Source of the DNA: Xiheicaenibacterium sp046351325
GTDB taxonomy: Bacteria; Myxococcota_A; Polyangia; Polyangiales; Polyangiaceae
Assembly: GCA_046351325.1 (NCBI GenBank)
Contig: JAXLYR010000005.1
Coordinates: forward strand, 806,001 to 870,000
DNA length: 64,000 nucleotides
Reading direction: 5' to 3'
Shown here: piece after piece, positions 58,407-64,000 of the stretch
Layout of the letters: every line of letters begins with the position of its first letter
How positions within the stretch are numbered: the first letter of the stretch is position 1
Made by a program: the position numbers and the translations under genes
The notes under the pieces: generated by a model
Told to the model about the DNA's origin: nothing
What the model saw: only the letters and a program-made list of their open reading frames with translations
Database searches by the model: none

Positions 58407-58510
58407 TCCCTCGAGACAAGGTGCCTGGCGCGCGCGGAGCGCGCAAGCCTCGCGCGGGGAGTGAAGTTGGCCCTCGATGGACGTCGTCGCGACAATCCCA
58501 TCGCCTCGAA

Positions 58511-59380
58511 ATGCCGCTCTTCCGCCGCTCCGATGGAGACGTGATCGATGGCCTGCCGCTCGTGCGGCGGATCATGCCGTTCTTGATGCGAGGTCGAAAC
58601 GAGAGCGTCGTCTATCACGACACCGTCTACGTGATCGCCTCGGCTCGCGCGTGGCTCGAGGCCTTCAACCGAGCTCGCCCCGGTCGGCCGCCAGCGACGC
58701 TCTTCCATCTCTTTTTGTGGGCGTGCGCGCGCGCGCTCCACGAGCGACCCGGCCTCAACCGGTTCGTCTCCGGCGGGCGCGTCTACCAGCGACGCGGCGT
58801 CTTCCTCTCGTTCGCGGCGAAGCGCGCCTTTCGCGACGATGCGCCGATCGCGACCTGCAAGGTCGAGTTCCCCGCGCGCGAGAGCTTCGTCGCTTGTGTC
58901 GACCGCGTCGTCGGCTCGATCGGTGAGAGCCGCAGCGACAAGGAGCGGCCGGTCGACAAGGAGCTCAAGATCACCTTCGCGTTCCCGACGTTCCTCATCG
59001 GCCTCGGGGTGAAGCTCCTCATGTGGCTCGACCGCATGAACCTGATGCCCGCCGCGATGATCCGCTCGGACCCGATGTACGCGAGCTTGTTCGCTGCGAA
59101 TCTGGGCTCCGTCGGGATCGACGACGTGACCCATCACCTCTACGAATACGGCAACGTCAGCCTGTTCGGGGCGATGGGCACCGCGGGGCCCCAGGTCATG
59201 CCCGGCCCCGATGGAACGGTCGTCGTGCGGGACGCCGTCAAGGTCCGATGGAGCTTCGACGAGCGCATCAACGACGGCTTCTATTGCGCGAGCTCGCTGC
59301 GCCTCGTCCGCGAGGTGATGGAGGACCCGCAAGCGGTGCTCGGCCCGCCCACGGCGACCGTCGCGAGCGCCGAACACTGA
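58511..59380 (+). CDS. 2-oxoacid dehydrogenase acyltransferase-fold protein lacking catalytic His
   Basis: 289 aa from the ATG at 58511. Most of the chain matches the CAT/E2 catalytic domain: ATLFHLFLWACARALHERPGLNRFV and a late SFDERINDGFYCASSLRLVREVMEDP. In E2 enzymes that site reads SFDHRVVDG; here His is replaced by Glu251, while Asp255 and Gly256 remain. There is no lipoyl or E1/E3-binding domain. It may therefore be a non-catalytic or altered acyl-binding protein. Neighbours give no dehydrogenase context. The stop codon lies in the repeat at 59378-59391. Confidence 0.75.
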   Translation: MPLFRRSDGDVIDGLPLVRRIMPFLMRGRNESVVYHDTVYVIASARAWLEAFNRARPGRPPATLFHLFLWACARALHERPGLNRFVSGGRVYQRRGVFLSFAAKRAFRDDAPIATCKVEFPARESFVACVDRVVGSIGESRSDKERPVDKELKITFAFPTFLIGLGVKLLMWLDRMNLMPAAMIRSDPMYASLFAANLGSVGIDDVTHHLYEYGNVSLFGAMGTAGPQVMPGPDGTVVVRDAVKVRWSFDERINDGFYCASSLRLVREVMEDPQAVLGPPTATVASAEH

Positions 59381-59391
59381 CAGCGTTGTTA
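59378..59391 (+). repeat. Oriented palindromic repeat, copy 6
   Basis: TGACAGCGTTGTTA, containing ACAGCGTTGT on the + strand. It includes the stop codons of both convergent genes, TGA at 59378-59380 on + and TAA at 59389-59391 on -. Confidence 0.6.
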
Positions 59392-60168
59392 CGAGCTGTC
59401 CTTACAACAGCGAAACCCAGTCGAGTAATCGTGGTAGCGGACGTCGTGCCCGACTGCGGCGTAGCGGCAGCCCTCGCCGAGCTCCTGCGTATCGAGGTAA
59501 TAGCCACCTCGCATCGTCCCCTCGGGGTCACTGGTCCACTCGTGCAGATTGCCGACCATATCCGCTAATCCGTAGTCGTTGAGGCAGCGCGTGAACTGCC
59601 CAGTCCGCGCGACGGCGCCCGTAACCAGGTAGAGCCGCGGATCGTTCATTTCCTCGAAGCCCCACACGAGCGCTGACTCCGGCTTACCGAACACCGCGGC
59701 CATCGGCTCGACGCCGCGATCGTTGCAAGCTCCGGCGCGGCGGCGCTCACCATAGGGGTATTTCGCGCGGACGATCCCCTCGCACGCGGCGACCCACTCG
59801 GTGTCGGTGCAGAGCCGCTTGTTCGACGCGGCGCACGCGCGTGCGGCCTCGAGTTGGCTGATGTAGGCCTGCGGCAGCGCGCCGCGCAAGCTCACGGCGC
59901 GGACCTTCGTGTTCGGGTAGACAGGCTTGTTCGGGGGGAAGGGCTCGCCGTCTCGACCGTCGGCCTCGACGCGCACGAGCGAGGCTTCGAAGCGGTCGAC
60001 GCAGGTGGCGCTCCCGACGAGGACCATCTCTTCGGGGCAGGGCGCGTTGTGCTCGAGCGCGACGCTCTGCGAGCCCGATGGCCCAGGGTCGGCGGCGCGG
60101 CTCGCGCCCGAGAGCGCGGCGACAGCGAGGCAGGCCAGAACAGAGCGCGCTGCCCCCCAGGCGCGCAC
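59389..60168 (-). CDS. FGE/SUMF1-like domain exported protein
   Basis: 259 aa from a GTG at 60168, which overlaps the preceding OmpA-like stop by 1 nt. A signal peptide (LACLAVAALSGASRA) is followed by a formylglycine-generating-enzyme-like domain: CPEEMVLVGSATCVDRFEASLVR, KRLCTDTEWVAACEG, GNLHEWTSDPEGTMRGG and a final STGFRCCKDSS. Whether it modifies sulfatases is doubtful because no sulfatase lies nearby. It is the last gene of the MoxR/VWA operon. Confidence 0.85.
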   Translation of the reverse strand: MRAWGAARSVLACLAVAALSGASRAADPGPSGSQSVALEHNAPCPEEMVLVGSATCVDRFEASLVRVEADGRDGEPFPPNKPVYPNTKVRAVSLRGALPQAYISQLEAARACAASNKRLCTDTEWVAACEGIVRAKYPYGERRRAGACNDRGVEPMAAVFGKPESALVWGFEEMNDPRLYLVTGAVARTGQFTRCLNDYGLADMVGNLHEWTSDPEGTMRGGYYLDTQELGEGCRYAAVGHDVRYHDYSTGFRCCKDSS

Positions 60169-61151
60169 TACTTCACCGAGAAGTTGAAGTCGACGCGCCG
60201 GTTCCGCGCGCGGCCCGCGTCGATCCCGCTGTTCGCGATGGGCAGGTCTCCACCGAAGTTCACGACCTTCAGCCGGTTCTTCGCGATGCCCTTCTTCACG
60301 AGCGCGTCGCGCACGGCCTCGGCGCGGTGCTGCGCGAGGGCCTTCTTGTCGCCCGCTTCGTTCGGGTCGGCGTGGCCGCGGATCTCGAGCTTGAGCGTGG
60401 TGTCAGCGTCGAGCTTGCTCTTCAGCTGATCGAGCTCCGAGTCGGCGCTCGCGGGCAATGAATCTTTAGCGTCGTCAAAGCGAACCTCGACGGCGTCGCC
60501 CATCGACTCGAGGACCGCCACGGGCTTCGGCGGCGCGCACTTCAGGCAAACCTGCGGCGCGGTCGTAAGCTTCTCGAGCTCCTTCCACCGGCTCGATTGT
60601 CCGAACTTGCCTGCAGCGGCGCCGAGCTCCTTCTCGAGGGCATCGGCGAGCGTGAGCAGGTAACCGCGGTGGATCATGAAGCGCTGCACGTAGGCGACGG
60701 GCTCGCCGAAGCCGCAGTGTGGCAAGTCCAACATGTCGCGAAGCTCGCCGATGGCCTTCGCGGTCGACTCCCACGTCGACGAGCACGCGTTCGCGGACGG
60801 CGCGCAGTCGACGGGAGCGCCCTCGTACGCGGCCGCGAGCTTGTCGTAGAGCGGCTTCATGAATTTCGCGACCTCCTCGAGGTCCTTGCGCTCGGCCTCG
60901 GGTAGCGCGGCCGCGACCTCGAGGGGGGGCGCGGCGTCTCGCGAAGCCTTGAAGCTGCGCGGCTTCGGGTTCGAGGCGGTCGCGATCGCGCTGGAGCTCG
61001 CCGTGTTCGACGCGGTGGCGCTCACAGTGGTCGTCGCGGTGGCGGTTGCCGAGGCGGTGGTCGAGGCGCTCGAGTCGCCCGTGCCGCTCTGCTGCGAAGA
61101 GCAGCTCAGCGCAGCGAGCGCGGTGGTCACGAAGACGGCTCGTCGCCGCAT
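60168..61151 (-). CDS. OmpA family lipoprotein
   Basis: 327 aa from the ATG at 61151. A lipobox (LSC) is followed by a Thr/Ala-rich low-complexity linker (about 20-60). A middle domain (about 70-215) with several cysteines (VDCAPSANACSS, LPHCGFG, VCLKCAPP) has no recognised family. The C-terminal OmpA-like peptidoglycan-binding domain shows LKLEIRGHADPNEAGDKKALAQHRAEAVRDAL and a final NSGIDAGRARNRRVDF. Outer-membrane lipoprotein, peptidoglycan-bound by family knowledge. Its gene is 35 nt after the MoxR gene and overlaps the FGE gene. Confidence 0.9.
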   Translation of the reverse strand: MRRRAVFVTTALAALSCSSQQSGTGDSSASTTASATATATTTVSATASNTASSSAIATASNPKPRSFKASRDAAPPLEVAAALPEAERKDLEEVAKFMKPLYDKLAAAYEGAPVDCAPSANACSSTWESTAKAIGELRDMLDLPHCGFGEPVAYVQRFMIHRGYLLTLADALEKELGAAAGKFGQSSRWKELEKLTTAPQVCLKCAPPKPVAVLESMGDAVEVRFDDAKDSLPASADSELDQLKSKLDADTTLKLEIRGHADPNEAGDKKALAQHRAEAVRDALVKKGIAKNRLKVVNFGGDLPIANSGIDAGRARNRRVDFNFSVK

Positions 61152-61186
61152 GATCGCGAGTTTGTCCTGATCGTCAGATGACACGC

Positions 61187-62293
61187 TCAAACCTCCAAGG
61201 CTTTCTCGATGGCGACCCACGCGCACCCAGCGTCGGTGGACGGATCCTCCCAATAACCGGAGAACCGCCCGCAGAACGAGCTCTTCAGGACCTCGGGGAG
61301 GAGCTTGCGCTGCTCGGCCTCGAAGAGCGGGTGCTTCAGATAGACGCAGGCCTCGTCGGTTGCACGCACACTGAGCCCAGCGCGAAGCTCGGCGCTCGTA
61401 CGAACGGCGTTCGCGGCCTTCACGAGATCGGCGATGAGCCCGGCGCCGAGCTCGGGGTGGCGGTTCGCGAGGAGCTTCGCCTCCTCGTCGGGGGGCGGGT
61501 AACTCACCTGCAGGGGCGCGAAGCGATCGAGCTGAGCGGCGTCGATCCCGAAGGTCGCCGAGAACTGCTGGCCGCGATTCACCGCCGCGATGAACTGCAC
61601 GTTGTCGGGCACCGCGATGAACGCGTTCCGGATCGGGTGGAAGAGTCGTCGCGTCGAGTCGAGCGCGGGCATCAAGGCGTTGCGAGCGGTCTCGGGGCAG
61701 CGATTCAGCTCGTCGAGGAACACGAGGTAGCGGCGGTCGGGGTGATCGGAGGCTTGCTCCAAACACTCGAGGACCTCGGTCTTGACGAAGTCGGTGATGG
61801 GCGCGCCGCTGTCGCTCGCGCGCACGTGGATGGTCGCGAGGAAGTCCGTCGCCTCGACCACGGCGCCGCAGTTGAAGAACACGAACTCGAAGCCGAGGCT
61901 CTTCGCGATGGTGCGCGCGAGCACCGTCTTGCCGCAGCCCTGCGGGCCGTCGAGCAGGATGTTGAGGCCGCTCTCGAGCAGGACCTGCAGCTTCTTCGAC
62001 ACCATCGGGTCGAGCCACACGCCCTCGAGGCGGAAGTCCTGCGCGCGCACGAACTCGACCTCGATCGCGCCGCGATCGTCGCGCTCGGGCTTGCGGATCG
62101 CGGTCACGCGCACGAGCGCGGGCGCGCCTGGTCGAATGCGCGGATCGTCGCAGAGCACGACCTTCGGCGCGCGCCGTCCGTCGAGGTGCGTCGCGCGGAA
62201 GCGGAAGCCAGCGTCCTTGACGGGGTTCGGCCAGAACGTCGCCTCCATCACGGCGCCGATGGAGATTTCTTCGATCGTGAGCTTCGTGGTCAT
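61187..62293 (-). CDS. MoxR-type AAA+ ATPase
   Basis: 368 aa. The Walker A motif GPQGCGKT is at 116-123; Walker B and the following glutamate are in YLVFLDELNRCPE, and a sensor-1 region is in NVQFIAAVNRG. Family hallmarks of MoxR/RavA-type chaperones that act with VWA proteins. The N-terminal 90 residues form an extra beta-rich domain. It is 98 nt downstream of a VWA gene and upstream of the OmpA-like gene, fitting a VWA-MoxR partner pair in which the ATPase remodels the VWA protein's targets. Confidence 0.92.
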   Translation of the reverse strand: MTTKLTIEEISIGAVMEATFWPNPVKDAGFRFRATHLDGRRAPKVVLCDDPRIRPGAPALVRVTAIRKPERDDRGAIEVEFVRAQDFRLEGVWLDPMVSKKLQVLLESGLNILLDGPQGCGKTVLARTIAKSLGFEFVFFNCGAVVEATDFLATIHVRASDSGAPITDFVKTEVLECLEQASDHPDRRYLVFLDELNRCPETARNALMPALDSTRRLFHPIRNAFIAVPDNVQFIAAVNRGQQFSATFGIDAAQLDRFAPLQVSYPPPDEEAKLLANRHPELGAGLIADLVKAANAVRTSAELRAGLSVRATDEACVYLKHPLFEAEQRKLLPEVLKSSFCGRFSGYWEDPSTDAGCAWVAIEKALEV

Positions 62294-62391
62294 CGCGTGG
62301 GTCCGGGCGCGCTCGAGCGCACCGGCGGACCCAGCCTACCTTAGTCGGCCGGACGCGTCGGCGCACGGCCCGGCCGCGGCCTCGTGCGGAG

Positions 62392-64000
62392 TCAGCCTGC
62401 GAGCGCGCCGCGGACGAGTCGAGCCACGAGCGCGCCGAAGCGACGCACGACCGTGTCGGTCTCCGCGTCCTGCAAGAGCACGTAGTGGGGGAAACAGATC
62501 TCGGTGATCGGCTGCACCGCGACCTGCGCGACGACGTAGCGCTGACGCGTCGTGATCGATCGCACGAGGTTCTTGAGCGCCGCGACCGAGCACTCCGTCG
62601 GCAGGCCGTCGCTCACCATGATGATCACCTTCGCGCGGCGCTTGCTCGCCTGCGCCACGCGCGCGACGTGATCGAGCGCGCCCGCGTCGTTGTTGCCACC
62701 GTTCGCGACGAGCGTGTGCACCGCCGGCCGTCGCGCGTCGCCGCAGTCGAAGATGAACTGATCGGTGAAGCCGAAGAACCGAGCGTCGACGCCCGAGAGC
62801 GGCGCGACAGCCTCGGCGACGAGGGCCGCGAAGAGCTTCGCGCGTTCGATGTTGCCTCGCGTCTGCATCGACCCGGAGCAGTCGATCACGACGGCGATGA
62901 AGAGATCGCGGCGCACGACGCGCTCGCGCGTGACGAGCACGCGCGGATCTCGGGTCAACACCATGCTCTTCAGGCGCGCGCGATCGATGCGAACGCCGGT
63001 CGTGCGCATGTTCCGCGGGACCGTCGCGAGGCCGAGCTCCTCGAGGTAGCGGCGGAGGATCGACGCGGGTCGACGGACCTTCGCGGCGAGCGCTGCGTGC
63101 GCGACCCGATCGAAGACCCTGTGTTCGACCTGCTTGATGAGGTCGTACTTCGTGTCTTCGGAGACGTTGATCGCGAGCTTGCCCCCGCCGACGCCGGAGC
63201 CTCGCGCGAGCATGCGCGGGTCCGTGATTCGCTCGACGAGCCTGTCGATGTCCTCTTGGGTGATGCCCTCCGCGCTGGCGCCTTCCTCGCCCGCGAGGCC
63301 ATCCTCGAAGGCCTCGTGTGGGCCGAACGTGGACTCGGCCATGTCGGCCTCCCACCCGAAGAGCTGCTTCAGCTGCTTCGCGATCTCGAGGAGCTCGGGC
63401 ATCGTCGCGTGCCGAAATCGAGACCCGAAGAGCTCGAGCGCGCGCGCGACGCGCGGATCGTCGTGCCGGTTGCCGAGGCCCATCCGCAGGCCGCGCGCGA
63501 ACCGCGCGAACGAGAGCCCCGAGCGCTCCATCCCGAAGAGCAGCTGCCCCGACTCGAGTCGGACACGATCGGGTTCGCGAGCGAGGCCGAGCTCGGCGCG
63601 CACGAGGACCTCGAACGCACGCGACCCGAGCCCACGCACGAGGCCGAGCACCGGCACGTCGCGCTGCGTCCGCTGGAATGCGTACGCCGCGAGGCGCTTG
63701 AGCCTGTCGCCGTAGCTCGCGTCGATCGCGCGCAGGTTTCGCTCGAGGTGCTCGTCCGCGACGAGGTTGAAGAGACCGTGGATGCCGAGCTTCTTCGCCT
63801 CGAGCCACGTCGCGCGACCGATGTCTCCGCCGTGGTAGAGGTGGTGCCCGAGCTCGTGGAGGATGAGTCCCTCGACGACGTCGCGGCCGTTCGGATCGCC
63901 GCTGAAGATGGGCACCGGTGAAACGAAGATCTCGTTCGCGTCCCCCCGCGTGAAGCCGAGCTTGCGCGAGCCGGTGATGCGCACGCGGATGGTACGCCCG
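62392..64000 (-). CDS. HExxH metallopeptidase-VWA fusion protein (5' end beyond window)
   Basis: At least 536 aa; the frame is open to the right edge (GRTIRVRITGSRKLGF lies before the first start candidate, a GTG at 63984), so the true start is outside. The N-terminal half has a zinc-peptidase motif HELGHHLYH, similar to the DUF2201 metallopeptidase domain. The C-terminal VWA domain carries a MIDAS motif DCSGSM, with a later Thr/Asp set (MVSDGLPTE). VWA proteins of this kind pair with MoxR ATPases, and the next gene is one. A cytoplasmic complex, function unknown. Confidence 0.85.
   Translation of the reverse strand, partial: GRTIRVRITGSRKLGFTRGDANEIFVSPVPIFSGDPNGRDVVEGLILHELGHHLYHGGDIGRATWLEAKKLGIHGLFNLVADEHLERNLRAIDASYGDRLKRLAAYAFQRTQRDVPVLGLVRGLGSRAFEVLVRAELGLAREPDRVRLESGQLLFGMERSGLSFARFARGLRMGLGNRHDDPRVARALELFGSRFRHATMPELLEIAKQLKQLFGWEADMAESTFGPHEAFEDGLAGEEGASAEGITQEDIDRLVERITDPRMLARGSGVGGGKLAINVSEDTKYDLIKQVEHRVFDRVAHAALAAKVRRPASILRRYLEELGLATVPRNMRTTGVRIDRARLKSMVLTRDPRVLVTRERVVRRDLFIAVVIDCSGSMQTRGNIERAKLFAALVAEAVAPLSGVDARFFGFTDQFIFDCGDARRPAVHTLVANGGNNDAGALDHVARVAQASKRRAKVIIMVSDGLPTECSVAALKNLVRSITTRQRYVVAQVAVQPITEICFPHYVLLQDAETDTVVRRFGALVARLVRGALAG

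Overview
The window is a GC-rich bacterial chromosome segment, most probably from a myxobacterium of the Sorangium/Polyangium side of Myxococcota. This rests on four things. A subtilisin-like lipoprotein ends in a MYXO-CTERM-like tail. One serine/threonine kinase carries an AgmX/PglI-type domain and another a formylglycine-generating-enzyme (FGE) domain. There are many cysteine-rich or MopE/FG-GAP repeat lipoproteins. A DUF1592/DUF1552 pair is also present. No phage, insertion sequence, CRISPR array or rRNA was found, and no gap longer than 300 bases lacks a gene.

Layout. 0-5 kb: start of a glutathione reductase gene, initiator tRNA-Met, a YceI-pirin operon divergent from a LysR regulator, and Cys-rich envelope proteins. 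5-14.4 kb: two YdcF-like (DUF218) proteins flanking tRNA-Ser and a lipoprotein, a tri-haem lipoprotein, a subtilisin-like protease, an MlrC-type M81 peptidase and CorA. 14.4-19.4 kb: an MBL-like protein, then a squalene-hopene-cyclase-like terpene cyclase with a small partner, divergent from a CrtC/Diels-Alderase-like protein; this looks like a small terpenoid locus. 19.5-24.1 kb: AraC-SDR-AraC-VOC, a CCSG-repeat protein and a dienelactone hydrolase. 24.2-32.4 kb: large surface lipoproteins (propeller-like, MopE-like, FG-GAP/UnbV) and a frameshifted membrane protein.

32.4-49.5 kb is mostly housekeeping: SRP RNA, purN coupled to an FAD oxidoreductase, a PEGA protein, rsmD (apparently with a CTG start), a kinase-FGE fusion, a sulfur operon (persulfide dioxygenase, TauE/SafE exporter, sigma-54 activator), tRNA-Leu, sthA, an alpha/beta hydrolase, MarR, a ferritin-like lipoprotein and argG. 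49.5-54.7 kb: the DUF1592/DUF1552 module, then a minus-strand unit of a 33-residue prepilin-like peptide, a His-rich protein, a GST and a SUKH protein. 54.7-64 kb: small lipoproteins, a kinase with eight extracellular Cys4 repeats, an acyltransferase-fold protein lacking its catalytic His, and a four-gene operon of HExxH-VWA protein, MoxR ATPase, OmpA lipoprotein and FGE-domain protein.

Best candidates for something new: the MoxR/VWA-metallopeptidase/OmpA/FGE operon; the Cys4-repeat kinase; the terpene locus with a variant DFDS cyclase motif; the minimal prepilin-like peptide; and a 10-bp word (ACAGYSTTGT) seen six times, always on the + strand and regardless of gene direction.
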